Source: Candidatus Melainabacteria bacterium
GTDB taxonomy: Bacteria > Cyanobacteriota > Vampirovibrionia > 2-02-FULL-35-15
Reading direction: 5' to 3'
DNA length: 64,000 nucleotides
Assembly (NCBI GenBank): GCA_016193285.1
Contig: JACPSL010000012.1
Span: 1-64,000, forward strand
Shown here: positions 34,745 to 44,057 of the stretch, in pieces
Layout of the letters: each line of letters opens with the position of its first letter
How positions within the stretch are numbered: the first letter of the stretch is position 1
The notes under the pieces: model-generated
Told to the model about the DNA's origin: nothing
Seen by the model: only the letters and a program-made list of their open reading frames with translations
Databases searched by the model: none
Program-made: the position numbers and the translations under genes

Positions 34745-37444
34745 TTATTTCAGAAGCCCTATCTGCTCGTTAATTATTTTTATCTGGTTTTCAAGTTCTG
34801 AGACTCTGTTCTTAACTTCATCTATTTTATCCTGAGCAGCATTGTTAACAAAGTTTGAATTATTAAGCTTTGTTTTTTGATTTTCTAGCTCTTTTTCAAA
34901 CTGACCTTTTCTTTTGTTTAAGTTGTTTAACATATTGTCAAGATCAACAAGACCTGATAGTGGAATTAAGATTCTTGTATTTCCAATAAGTGCTCCAGTT
35001 GAAGGTTTTATTGGATGAAAGTCACTTAAAATATCTAAATCAGACTGAGTAAGAGTTTTAATAAATTTTGATGAACTCTCAAGTGCGAGTTTTTCAAGTT
35101 TATCTTTAGTAAATAATTTAACTTCTATTTTCTTTGACCAGGGAATTCCAGAAGTTTGTCTTAAATTTCTAATTGCTTCAGTAGTTTCAATTACATGGCC
35201 AAGGCTGTCTATAACTTCGTTATCTAAAAATTCTGTTTTAGCATTTGGATAACTAGCATTAGAAATCAATCCCGATTGTTTTAACATCTCCCATATTTCT
35301 TCTGTAATAAATGGCATAATAGGATGCAGTACTCTTGTAATTCCACTTACTATATAAAAAAGGATTTTTTGAGTTGATTCTTTTAAATCAGGATCAACTA
35401 ACTGGCTTTTTGCTATTTCAATATACCAATCACAAAATTGATTCCAGGTAAACTTATAAATTTGATCTGCAAAATATGTAAACTGATACTCAGTAAAACA
35501 CAACTTAGTATTACAAAGCAACTCAGTATATTTATGAAGTATCCAACGGTCTGCTATGGTAAGTTTTTTCTTGTCTAAGTTATTTAAATCAAGTTCATAT
35601 TTTTTTTCTTTATCTAAATTTTGCAGGACAAATCTAACCGCGTTCCATAATTTATTTGCAAATCTTTTATATTGTTCAAGAGTATCTGATTCCCACTTTC
35701 CATCTTTATCTTTTCTCCCTGGGAAGCGGACATCCTGATTCCCAGTTACTCCAAGACTAAAATACCAAAACCTGGTTGCATCAGCTCCATATTTTTCAAT
35801 CATTTCAAGTGGATCAATTGCATTGCCTTTTGATTTTGACATTCTTTTCCCGTCTGGTGTCTGAATTACAGGATGAATTAATACTTCTTTAAATGGAACT
35901 TGACCAGTAAACTCTAAACTCATAAAAACCATTCTTGAAACCCAAAGATTAATTATTTCTCTTGCTGTTGCTAAAATACTTGTTGGATAAAAAGTTTTAA
36001 AATAATTGTTCGCCGGTTTGTTCTCATCTGGCCACCCTAATGTCACAAAAGGCCATAGTGCAGAACTAAACCATGTGTCTAAAACATCTGGGTCCTGAGT
36101 ATAGTTTCCCACATCTTTTGGAGGCTCTTCAGAAACGTAGATCTCACTTGTTCCCTTCCTATACCATACCGGTATCTGATGTCCCCACCAAAGCTGTCTT
36201 GATATGCACCAATCTTTAATATTTTTTAACCAGTTTAAATAATGATCTTTGTATCTTTCAGGAATAAATTTTATTTTCTTATCTTCTACAACTTTAATAG
36301 CTGGTTTAACAAGTGGCTCCATTTTTATGTACCACTGAAGAGATAAGTACGGCTCAATTACTGCCCCACACCTATCATGCTTGATTGAAGGTTGATTATA
36401 TTCTTCAATTTTTTTTATCAGATTAAGCTCTTCAAGTTTTTGAATAGTTATTTCTCTTGCTTTAAACCTGTCTTGATTTACTATTTCACTTGGTATGCCA
36501 AGATTTTCTTTGTCTTGGATTTTCCCATTTGGTGACAAGATTTCAGGAAATTCTTTAAGATCTTTATTTCTCTCAAAAATTTCATAGTCAGCAATGTCAT
36601 GAGCAGGAGTAATTTTTAAACAACCAGTTCCAAAATTAATTTCAATTGTAGAATCTGAAATGATTGGAATTTGTTTATTTAGTAAAGGCAGGGTCACCCT
36701 GCCTCCTGCAAGTTTCTTATATCTTCCATCATTTGGATTTACTGCTACAGCAATATCTCCAAACATTGTCTCTGGGCGTGTTGTAGCTACAGTAAGCCCG
36801 CCTTTTGAAATATCTTTAATATCAAATGGATATAAAATATAATAAAGTTTTCCTTTTATTTGTTCAGTTTCTACTTCTAGATCACTTATGCTTGTTAAAC
36901 ATTTAGGACACCAGTTAACTATTCTTTTTCCTCTGTAAATCAGTTCTTTTTTATAAAGTTCTACAAATACTTTTCTGATTGCTTTTGTGTAATTTTTATC
37001 CATTGTAAAAACCAGGCGATCATAATCCATAAAACAACCTAGTTTTTTCATTTGATCAATGATTTCATTTCCATGTTTTTCTTTCCATTTCCAGACATAG
37101 TTTAAAAATTCTTCTCTTCCTAAATTTTCTTTTCTCTTTTTCTCATTTTTTAAAATATCCCTTTCAACTAAAACTTGTGTTGCAATACCAGCATGATCTG
37201 TCCCACCTTGCCAAAGAACGTTTTTCCCATTCATTTTGTGGTATCTGATTAAAACATCTTGAATAGTATCCCCAAATGCATGACCCATGTGAAGATTTCC
37301 AGTAACATTTGGCGGCGGGAGTGCAATTGAAAAGTTTTCCTTAGTTGAAATAATTTCGGACTTAAAAAGTTTTTCACTCAACCAAATCTTTAGCCATTTT
37401 TCTTCAACTTCTTTTGGATTATAGGTTTTAGAGAGATCGTGCAT
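34745..37444 (-). CDS. valS: valyl-tRNA synthetase
   Basis: 899 residues from the ATG at 37444 (MHDLSKTYNPKEVEEKWLKI, the usual family start); an upstream GTG at 37462 is in frame. HIGH-type motif PPNVTGNLHMGHAFG, editing-domain TTRPETMFGD, WCISRQLWWGHQIP, KMSKS motif RMSKSKGNAIDP and a C-terminal coiled coil (about 830-890) typical of ValRS. Charges tRNA-Val with editing of threonine. A TATAGT box lies 23 nt upstream. A short palindrome at 36686-36704 does not change the alignment length. Confidence 0.96.
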   Translation of the reverse strand: MHDLSKTYNPKEVEEKWLKIWLSEKLFKSEIISTKENFSIALPPPNVTGNLHMGHAFGDTIQDVLIRYHKMNGKNVLWQGGTDHAGIATQVLVERDILKNEKKRKENLGREEFLNYVWKWKEKHGNEIIDQMKKLGCFMDYDRLVFTMDKNYTKAIRKVFVELYKKELIYRGKRIVNWCPKCLTSISDLEVETEQIKGKLYYILYPFDIKDISKGGLTVATTRPETMFGDIAVAVNPNDGRYKKLAGGRVTLPLLNKQIPIISDSTIEINFGTGCLKITPAHDIADYEIFERNKDLKEFPEILSPNGKIQDKENLGIPSEIVNQDRFKAREITIQKLEELNLIKKIEEYNQPSIKHDRCGAVIEPYLSLQWYIKMEPLVKPAIKVVEDKKIKFIPERYKDHYLNWLKNIKDWCISRQLWWGHQIPVWYRKGTSEIYVSEEPPKDVGNYTQDPDVLDTWFSSALWPFVTLGWPDENKPANNYFKTFYPTSILATAREIINLWVSRMVFMSLEFTGQVPFKEVLIHPVIQTPDGKRMSKSKGNAIDPLEMIEKYGADATRFWYFSLGVTGNQDVRFPGRKDKDGKWESDTLEQYKRFANKLWNAVRFVLQNLDKEKKYELDLNNLDKKKLTIADRWILHKYTELLCNTKLCFTEYQFTYFADQIYKFTWNQFCDWYIEIAKSQLVDPDLKESTQKILFYIVSGITRVLHPIMPFITEEIWEMLKQSGLISNASYPNAKTEFLDNEVIDSLGHVIETTEAIRNLRQTSGIPWSKKIEVKLFTKDKLEKLALESSSKFIKTLTQSDLDILSDFHPIKPSTGALIGNTRILIPLSGLVDLDNMLNNLNKRKGQFEKELENQKTKLNNSNFVNNAAQDKIDEVKNRVSELENQIKIINEQIGLLK

Positions 37445-37512
37445 CTTTTTTACAGAAATCACTAAATACTATACAATGCGGGGTGTGGTAATATTTTCTT
37501 TGGGGTAAAAAA

Positions 37513-37857
37513 ATGCCTGCTCTTGATAAAGATCCAATTATAGTTTTTGTAACTACTAAAGATGTTACAGAAGCTGAAAAAATTGCAGGTGAACTTGTAA
37601 AAGATGGTTTAGCTGCTTGTGTAAATATTATAAATAAGGTCAGATCAATTTACAGATGGCAGGGAGAGATTTGCAGAGATGCAGAAGCTCTTTGCATAAT
37701 TAAAACAGTAAAAGGGAATTTCGGAGCCTTAAAAGATAAAGTTAAGTCAATGCATAGCTACACAGTTCCAGAAGTTATTGGGTTGCCTATAGATATTGGA
37801 TCTGAAAAATATTTAAAATGGCTTGTAAAAGAGGCTAAAGTACTGGCAAAAACGTAA
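37513..37857 (+). CDS. cutA: CutA-like divalent-cation tolerance protein
   Basis: 114 residues, the normal CutA length. IVFVTTKDVTEAEKIAGELV at the start, LAACVNIINKVRSIYRWQGE in the middle and HSYTVPEVIGLPIDIGSEKYL near the end are the family hallmarks. Small trimeric cytoplasmic protein, linked to metal tolerance in some bacteria but with no firmly known reaction. GGGGTAAAAAA precedes the ATG. Divergent from valS. Confidence 0.9.
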   Translation: MPALDKDPIIVFVTTKDVTEAEKIAGELVKDGLAACVNIINKVRSIYRWQGEICRDAEALCIIKTVKGNFGALKDKVKSMHSYTVPEVIGLPIDIGSEKYLKWLVKEAKVLAKT

Positions 37858-37949
37858 ATTCACAAAAGTTTAGCTTTTACGAACCTGGACAAAAATAAAA
37901 ACATCTTATAGAATTACAAATTAATTCAAGGAAATAAACAAAGGAGTTT

Positions 37950-39557
37950 ATGAGTATACAATTAGGTGCAGTACTTCACTGCTATCAACCTATTAGAAAT
38001 ATGTCCGATGTTGCTTTTATTCCTTTAAAACTAAGACTCAATGATAAGGCAATAGGAGCAAGAAACTTAATTCCACATGCTGATGGAAAAGAAGCAACTG
38101 ACTGGAATATTAGAGAAATAACTCCTCAATGTTATGAGGCTCTTGCTAAAGGAGGGGTATTTAAAGCATTAGCTTTTAATTTTGGACCAACTTTATTAAA
38201 GGATTTATGGATGCATGCTCCTCTCGTATACGACAAGATAATAGAAAGTGAAAAAGCTAGCACTGATAGATTTGAAGGACATAGCAATGCACTTGCCCAG
38301 GCTTCTCCAAACCATGCAATATTGCCACTTGCAAAAAATGGAGATAAGCTTACTCATATACGTTGGGCACTTGCAGAATATGAAATGCACTATAAAAAAC
38401 GTCCTGAAGGAGTCTGGCTCCCTGAAACTGCAGTAGATGAAGGAACCTTAGCTTTGCTTGCTGATGAAGGGATAAAATATACAATACTTTCTCCAACACA
38501 AGCAAAGCAATTTAGAAAAATTGGCAGTGATGACAAGAGTTGGCAGGATGCTGGATGGGAAGGGAAAAATGTTGATCCTTCTTATGCTTATAAAGTTCAT
38601 TTTAAAGACGAGAAGTACAAAAACAAAAATATAAATGTATTCTTTTATGATCATAAATTCCAAAATAATATAGCATTTCCAAATGGAAGCGATAGTTGGG
38701 TATATGATAGGAGTGAAAATTTCTTACATAGATGGTTTGGAGCACGAGGTGATTTTAAACATTTTGGAATAGATGGAGAAACATTTGGCTGGCACCAAAA
38801 AGGGAAAGCATCTTTACTTGCTGGCGCAGTAAATATTATTGATACCAAAAAGAAAGATTGGCAGAGTGCTGAGTTTATGAACTATGGTTTGTTCCTTGAA
38901 AAAAATCCTCCACAAATGGAAGTACAAATATACAATAACTCTTCCTGGAGCTGTGATGTAGAGCTTAACAGATGGGGACAACTTGTAAGAGAAGAAAAGG
39001 AACAGAATGGAAATAAGTGGCTTGAAGACAGATATTCTCTTTATGGAATTACTCATTGGCATCCGTCTTGGAGAGTACAATTTAGAAATGCACTTGATTC
39101 TTTAAACACAAGTCTTAAGCTTGTATATGAAAAGAATGCGCCCAAATATTTTAAGGATCCAGAAAAGGCTGCTCTAGACTATGGTCTTGTAGTTTCAAAT
39201 TCAAGATCTTTTTATGAGTTTTTTGATCTTCATAAAAAGCCAAATGCAGATATTGACAAGGCCTATAAGCTTCTTGAAATGCAAAAATTCATGAAGTACA
39301 TGTTTACAAGCTGTGGGTGGTTTCATGAATATGTAGGCAGAATTGAACCGTTTACTAATTTTATTTGTGCTAACAGTGCTATAAGAATAGGTAGAGAATT
39401 TGAGTTTGAGTCTCAAGCTGAAATTGAAGAGATTTTTCTTAACTCGCTTTCTCCTGATATGGCGCAGTCTTACAAACGAGCAAAGGAAGAAAATGATAAA
39501 TGGAGCACTAAGCTTGATTCTTTACAACCCCAGCCTCAGATAAGGACTGCTGCATAG
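37950..39557 (+). CDS. glycoside hydrolase family 57 protein
   Basis: 535 residues. GAVLHCYQPIRN at the N-terminus, FNFGPTLLKDL, RPEGVWLPETAVDEGTLALL (nucleophile-type Glu region), and FFYDHKFQNNIAF, FGIDGETFGWHQKGKA (acid Asp/Glu region) match the GH57/DUF3536 subgroup. GH57 enzymes act on alpha-glucans (amylase, branching or 4-alpha-glucanotransferase); which one is not clear. No signal peptide, so cytoplasmic, perhaps for glycogen. AAGGAG lies 4 nt before the ATG. Confidence 0.85.
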   Translation: MSIQLGAVLHCYQPIRNMSDVAFIPLKLRLNDKAIGARNLIPHADGKEATDWNIREITPQCYEALAKGGVFKALAFNFGPTLLKDLWMHAPLVYDKIIESEKASTDRFEGHSNALAQASPNHAILPLAKNGDKLTHIRWALAEYEMHYKKRPEGVWLPETAVDEGTLALLADEGIKYTILSPTQAKQFRKIGSDDKSWQDAGWEGKNVDPSYAYKVHFKDEKYKNKNINVFFYDHKFQNNIAFPNGSDSWVYDRSENFLHRWFGARGDFKHFGIDGETFGWHQKGKASLLAGAVNIIDTKKKDWQSAEFMNYGLFLEKNPPQMEVQIYNNSSWSCDVELNRWGQLVREEKEQNGNKWLEDRYSLYGITHWHPSWRVQFRNALDSLNTSLKLVYEKNAPKYFKDPEKAALDYGLVVSNSRSFYEFFDLHKKPNADIDKAYKLLEMQKFMKYMFTSCGWFHEYVGRIEPFTNFICANSAIRIGREFEFESQAEIEEIFLNSLSPDMAQSYKRAKEENDKWSTKLDSLQPQPQIRTAA

Positions 39558-39691
39558 ATAAAATAAATTTAATCTGCCTTGCTCTAGACAAATATGTAAG
39601 CAACCTTTACAATAAACCTTAATTGTTTGTGATGACTTGGAACAACTTGTGGCAAAAGGAATTCATATACACATAACAAAGGAGTAAGTGT

Positions 39692-40348
39692 ATGGGGATA
39701 GCATCAGTAGGAAGACTAGGTAACCAAGTAGGTTTCCAAGGAAGGCTTCATATTCCGAACATAGGACATGAAGAAGTCCATGAACTTTATACAACTGAGC
39801 CAGCTACAGAAGTTGGAAAACCAAAAGATGGTTGGGTAATACTTAGAGTTGATCATGTTTTAATTACTAATTCAAATCAAGATGATGGGATTTATCGTGT
39901 TGAAATAAATCCAGCCTTTCAAAACTTTGCAACTTTTAATAACAAATCACAGGATTTAAAAAAACTTGAAGAAGAACTTTTCCACTTGCTACAACAAGAA
40001 AATGTAAATCGAGTCATTTTTAGTTTCAATGATTGCAAAGGAGTAGACAGATTAAAAATTAATGGAGATTATAACTTAGTAGATGAAACTCTTAAAAGTC
40101 CAGATGGCCGTGAGTATATGGAAAAGTTAATGTTTCGTGCTCTAGCAAGAGCAATAAGTTTAGGAAAAGAGTTTACAATTATTCACCTAGAACCAAGTCT
40201 TTACGGAGAAGGCAAAGGCGCGCTTTTATTTAATTCTCTTGTACATAAAACATTAGCTGATGTAATTAAATTTGAAAGTGGTGACTTACCTGCTAGAAAT
40301 CAAGAAGCTAAAGGTCTTCCTCTATCTTCAGACTATTACTTGGGATAA
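39692..40348 (+). CDS. hypothetical protein, unrecognised family
   Basis: 218 residues, acidic and soluble, without signal peptide or membrane segment. It begins MGIASVGRLGNQVGFQGRLH. A mixed alpha/beta stretch includes GWVILRVDHVLITN and NRVIFSFNDCKGVDRL, and a helix is followed by EFTIIHLEPSLYGEG. A strong ribosome site (AAGGAG, 8 nt spacing) and normal codon use say it is expressed. I do not recognise the family. Lies between GH57 and the RpaB-like regulator with a long non-coding stretch after it. Confidence 0.75.
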   Translation: MGIASVGRLGNQVGFQGRLHIPNIGHEEVHELYTTEPATEVGKPKDGWVILRVDHVLITNSNQDDGIYRVEINPAFQNFATFNNKSQDLKKLEEELFHLLQQENVNRVIFSFNDCKGVDRLKINGDYNLVDETLKSPDGREYMEKLMFRALARAISLGKEFTIIHLEPSLYGEGKGALLFNSLVHKTLADVIKFESGDLPARNQEAKGLPLSSDYYLG

Positions 40349-40690
40349 ATAAACTTACCAGTCTTAAAAAAATTTTATCTATTTTGTTTTTATAATCTCT
40401 GACAAGGATTTAAGATTTAGCTAGTACTCGTTCGTCAACAAATCTTCTTTGGCCGGAGCGAGTTCATAAAGCTTCTTAATTGTATTTTTATCTCGCTATT
40501 GCTATTTTGGACAGAGCTTAAGCAGATAATAACAATAGTTAATACTAGAAAAATCAATGTCTTTTGAGTAATTTTTAAGGGTTTACAATAAAACACAGAC
40601 TGTTCATATTTCTTAACATGGGATATATTAGTGGTTAAATAAGATAAGCATAGTTCACAAATTTAAATTTATTTACTGGAGTGCAACTTT
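40349..40690 (+). promoter_or_regulatory. 342-nt non-coding stretch before the response regulator
   Basis: No convincing ORF. A TATAAT at 40391-40396 is followed by a hairpin with 8-bp arms ACTCGTTC (40427-40434) and a complementary GGAGCGAGT-side arm (about 40454-40462, one G-U pair). Together these could mark a long leader of the regulator gene or a small RNA. GGAG lies 10 nt before the ATG at 40691. No T-run follows the hairpin. Confidence 0.3.
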
Positions 40691-41476
40691 ATGGAAACAG
40701 TTTTAAAAACACAAAATGAAACTGTCCAAACTTCTCCTTTACCAACAAGTGAAATTATAGAGAAGGAACCAAAAACTAAAGTGTTAGTTGTTGATGATGA
40801 AACTGCTATAAGAAGAATTCTTGAAACACGTTTAAAACTTTCAGGATATCAAGTTGATGTTGCAGTAGATGGTGAACAAGCAATAGAGAAATTTAACACT
40901 TATCATCCAGACATTGTAATTCTAGATATTATGTTACCAAAAACTGATGGCTTTGCAGTATGTAAGGAAATTAGATCATACTCTGAAGTCCCAGTCATAA
41001 TTTTAAGTGCAGTAACAGATGTCGCTGATCGAATTAAAGGACTTGAAATGGGAGCAGATGATTATGTAACAAAACCATTTAGTCCAAATGAACTTGAAGC
41101 AAGGATTAAAGCTGTCCTTAGAAGAGTTACAGATAGGCCAATGGATCAAAGTGTAGGTCACTCAAATAATGTAATTGTAATTGGCAATTTAAAAATAGAT
41201 ACAAGCAAAAGACAGGTTTATAAAAACAATGAAAGAATAAGGTTAACTGGAATGGAGTTTAACTTGCTTGAACTTTTAGTAAATAATTCTGGTAAACCAT
41301 ATTCACGAGCAGAAATCTTACAACAAGTCTGGTCGTATCCTGCAGATCATAGAATAGATACTCGTGTTGTTGATGTTCATATAAGTAGGCTTAGATCAAA
41401 ACTTGAAGAAGATCCTACAAATCCAGAACTTATACTTACTTCACGTGGAACTGGTTATATGTTTCAAAAGATTTAA
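40691..41476 (+). CDS. rpaB: RpaB/Ycf27-like OmpR-family response regulator
   Basis: 261 residues. Receiver domain (about 28-145): VLVVDDETAIRRILETRL, phospho-acceptor Asp in IVILDIMLPKTDGF, conserved Lys in DDYVTKPFSPNELEARIKAV. The C-terminal winged helix includes GMEFNLLELLVNNSGKPYSR and VDVHISRLRSKLEED. The stretch ADRIKGLEMGADDYV plus FSPNELEARI is diagnostic of cyanobacterial RpaB. In cyanobacteria RpaB controls high-light and cell-envelope genes with the kinase Hik33; no kinase is encoded here. A 25-residue N-terminal extension precedes the receiver. Confidence 0.86.
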   Translation: METVLKTQNETVQTSPLPTSEIIEKEPKTKVLVVDDETAIRRILETRLKLSGYQVDVAVDGEQAIEKFNTYHPDIVILDIMLPKTDGFAVCKEIRSYSEVPVIILSAVTDVADRIKGLEMGADDYVTKPFSPNELEARIKAVLRRVTDRPMDQSVGHSNNVIVIGNLKIDTSKRQVYKNNERIRLTGMEFNLLELLVNNSGKPYSRAEILQQVWSYPADHRIDTRVVDVHISRLRSKLEEDPTNPELILTSRGTGYMFQKI

Positions 41477-41487
41477 GGGAATAAATC

Positions 41488-41519
41488 GGTGGAGGGATGA
41501 ACCGGTGAACCGGTGAAGC
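41488..41519. repeat. four-unit octamer run (GGTGAACC type) before argH
   Basis: Units GGTGGAGG, GATGAACC, GGTGAACC and GGTGAAGC fill most of the gap between the response regulator and argH. GGTGAACC is nearly self-complementary (ACCGGT centres). Confidence 0.7.
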
Positions 41520-41525
41520 TGTATC

Positions 41526-42920
41526 ATGAATAGGTCTAACGATAAAAAACTATGGTCTGGACGTTTTAAGGAAGAAACAGCTCTTCTTTTAGATCAATTT
41601 AACTCAAGTCTTAGCTTTGACAAAAGACTTTATAAGCAAGACATTGCTTGCTCAATAGCTTATGCAAAGATGCTTGCTCACTCTAGGATTATTTCTAAAC
41701 AAGAGTCTGAAGAAATAATCCGTGGTTTAGCAAAAATTTATGAAGAAATAGAAATTGAAAAAAATAAATGGTTTGAAGAAAATAAAAACGAAGATATTCA
41801 TTCTGCTATTGAATGTAGGCTAATTAATATAATAGGTGAGGTTGCAAAAAAACTTCATACTGGCAGAAGCAGGAATGATCAAATTGCTACAGATATTAGA
41901 TTGTGGTTAAAAGAAGAAGTAAAAGAAATAATAAATTTATTAAAAAAATTAAGAAGTATACTAATACAGCTTGCAAGAAATTACTACAATACAATTATCT
42001 TAGGATACACTCATCTTCAACCAGCTCAGCCTATTACACTTGGGCATTATTTGCTTTCTTATGAACAAAAAATTTTAAGAGACATAGAAAGATTTAAAGA
42101 AAATTTAAATAGAATTGATATTTTGCCACTTGGATCTGGTGCACTTTCTGGAACAAGTTTTCCAATCGACAGAAACTTTTTAGTAAAAGAATTAGGTTTT
42201 AAAGCTTTATCAGAAAATAGCATGGATGCTGTAAGTGACAGAGATTTTCTTGCAGAATGTTTGTTTAATATTTCCTTGTTAGGTATACACTTAAGTCAAT
42301 TTTCAGAAGAGTTAATTTTATGGAACAGTGAAGAATTTAAATATATAGCTATATCTGACTCATATGCTACAGGAAGCAGCATGATGCCCAATAAGAAAAA
42401 TCCTGATGTTCCTGAATTAATACGTGGAAAAGCAGGCAGATTTCTTGGCAATCTAGTTAGTATGTTGACAGTTTTAAAAGGACTTCCTCAAGCATATAAC
42501 AAAGATCTTCAAGAAGATAAGGAAAGAATTTTTGATTCAGTTGATAACATAAAAATTGTCTTGCAAATAGCAGATGAGTTTTTACAAAATATAAACTTTA
42601 ACAAAGAAAAGATGTACGAAACTGCCAACAGTGGTTTTGTTAGTGCAACAGATGTTGCAGATTATTTAACTAAAAAAGGAATACCATTTAGAGTTGCTCA
42701 TGAAGTAGTTGGGAAAATTGTTGCATATTGTATTGAAAGGAAAAGACAGTTTAAGGATTTAAGCATGAGTGAATGGAATAGTTTTCATAGATCATTTAAT
42801 GATGACATCATTGAGAAAATTAAGATTGAGTCTTGTGTAGAATCAAAGAATATTTATGGAGGAACTTCTCCAATGCAGGTTTTAAAAGCTATTGAACGTG
42901 CTGAGAGGAGAAATAGTTGA
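41526..42920 (+). CDS. argH: argininosuccinate lyase
   Basis: 464 residues. N-terminal KLWSGRFKEET, then DIHSAIECRL, LHTGRSRNDQIATDIRLWL, the fumarase-family signature TGSSMMPNKKNPDVPELIRG with the mobile catalytic serine loop, and TATDVADYL-like region (SATDVADYLTKKG). Last step of arginine synthesis. Six nt after an octamer run; no clear Shine-Dalgarno. Its stop overlaps the TTG start of the next gene (TTGA), so the two are translationally coupled. Confidence 0.95.
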   Translation: MNRSNDKKLWSGRFKEETALLLDQFNSSLSFDKRLYKQDIACSIAYAKMLAHSRIISKQESEEIIRGLAKIYEEIEIEKNKWFEENKNEDIHSAIECRLINIIGEVAKKLHTGRSRNDQIATDIRLWLKEEVKEIINLLKKLRSILIQLARNYYNTIILGYTHLQPAQPITLGHYLLSYEQKILRDIERFKENLNRIDILPLGSGALSGTSFPIDRNFLVKELGFKALSENSMDAVSDRDFLAECLFNISLLGIHLSQFSEELILWNSEEFKYIAISDSYATGSSMMPNKKNPDVPELIRGKAGRFLGNLVSMLTVLKGLPQAYNKDLQEDKERIFDSVDNIKIVLQIADEFLQNINFNKEKMYETANSGFVSATDVADYLTKKGIPFRVAHEVVGKIVAYCIERKRQFKDLSMSEWNSFHRSFNDDIIEKIKIESCVESKNIYGGTSPMQVLKAIERAERRNS

Positions 42921-44011
42921 ACTCTCATAATCAAGCAATGATACTAGCAGCTGGTGTAGGTTCCAGACTTGATCCACTTACAACTCACATTCCAAAACCA
43001 CTTTGTCCTATTCTTGGGAAACCAGTTATGGAGCACATTATAGACCTTTGCGTAAAACATGGTTTTACTAATTTAGCAGCAAATACTCATGTTCATGCAA
43101 ATAAAGTCTCAGATTATTTTAAAGATGCTAATAAAAAATTTGGTGTAAATCTAAATCTTGTCTATGAAAAAGATTTGACTGGCATTGCAGGAGGGATTAG
43201 GAGTTGTAAAAAATATTTAACTAATGATGTTATTTTAATTATTATGGGTGATGCTTTAACTGATCTTGATTTAAGTTCTTTATATGAAGAACACATAAAA
43301 GGTAAATGTCCTGTAACCATTGGGATAAAAGAGGTTGAAGACACAAGCCAATTTGGAGTTGTTGTTACTGATAAAAATAACAAAGTCATTTCATTCCAAG
43401 AAAAACCAAAACCAAATGAAGCTAAAAGTAACCTAGCAAATACTGGAATTTATTTTTTTAGTCAAGAGATTTTAAATGAGATCCCATCTGAAAAAGAAGC
43501 TCCTAAATATGATGTAGCAACTGATCTTTTTCAGAAACTAATGGCTAAAAATATTCCAATGCAAGCTATTAATATTCATGCGTATTGGGCTGATATTGGG
43601 ACTTTAAAAAATTATCGCAAGGGCATTCAAGATTCATTAGATGAGAAAGTAAAGATTGACATCAGTGCTCTTAAGACCAATTTTGGCTATAGGGAAAAAG
43701 GAGTTTCAATAAATTCAAGTGCAAGAATTAATGGAAAGGTTTACATGGCTGAAAATGTAAAAATCGAATCAAATGTAAAAATTACAGGACTAACGTACAT
43801 TGAGAAAAACTGTACAATAAAAGAAAATTCTTACATTGATAATTCAATAATTTGGGCTAATTCTTATGTAGGTAGTAATGTAAAAATTATAAATAGCATT
43901 CTTGGAAATGATTGTAAGGTAAAAGAAAACACAGAAATGATTTCAAATTCTGTATGGGCACCAGAGACAATAATTGAGGGTGGTACAAAGCCAAGCATAG
44001 TATTTGGCTAG
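42917..44011 (+). CDS. sugar-1-phosphate nucleotidyltransferase with left-handed beta-helix domain
   Basis: 364 residues. N-terminal MILAAGVGSRLDPLTTHIPK (nucleotide-binding G-x-G-x-R...K), GIAGGIRSCKKYL, IIMGDALTDLDL (metal Asp), and EKPKPNEAKSNLANTGIYFF form a full GT-A-type nucleotidyltransferase. The last 110 residues hold hexapeptide-type turns (SINSSARINGKVYMAENVKI) for a beta-helix. Likely a mannose- or glucose-1-phosphate transferase; the base is unclear. The start is TTG with AGGAG six nt upstream. Confidence 0.87.
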   Translation: MNSHNQAMILAAGVGSRLDPLTTHIPKPLCPILGKPVMEHIIDLCVKHGFTNLAANTHVHANKVSDYFKDANKKFGVNLNLVYEKDLTGIAGGIRSCKKYLTNDVILIIMGDALTDLDLSSLYEEHIKGKCPVTIGIKEVEDTSQFGVVVTDKNNKVISFQEKPKPNEAKSNLANTGIYFFSQEILNEIPSEKEAPKYDVATDLFQKLMAKNIPMQAINIHAYWADIGTLKNYRKGIQDSLDEKVKIDISALKTNFGYREKGVSINSSARINGKVYMAENVKIESNVKITGLTYIEKNCTIKENSYIDNSIIWANSYVGSNVKIINSILGNDCKVKENTEMISNSVWAPETIIEGGTKPSIVFG

Positions 44012-44032
44012 AGACGCCCCAGTGGGGCGTCT
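44012..44032. repeat. AGACGCCCC palindrome before rimM
   Basis: Arms AGACGCCCC and GGGGCGTCT around AGT, starting at the last base of the nucleotidyltransferase stop. Same family as the copy inside dxr. Could also act as a weak terminator, but no T-run follows. Confidence 0.8.
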
Positions 44033-44057
44033 GTACATGGATGATAAATAAAGCAGT

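Noticed and set aside
36686-36704. Palindrome AGGCAGGGT/ACCCTGCCT inside valS as an inserted element
   Set aside because: The encoded loop (GRYKKLAGGRVTLPLLNKQ) has the same length as in ordinary ValRS, so there is no sign of inserted residues; it may be chance or a replacement.
38205-39416. Several minus-strand ORFs under the GH57 gene
   Set aside because: The plus strand encodes a full conserved GH57 protein; the antisense frames are shadows.
39558-39691. tRNA or other structured RNA in the gap
   Set aside because: No T-loop GTTCRA or acceptor pairing was found here or in other gaps.
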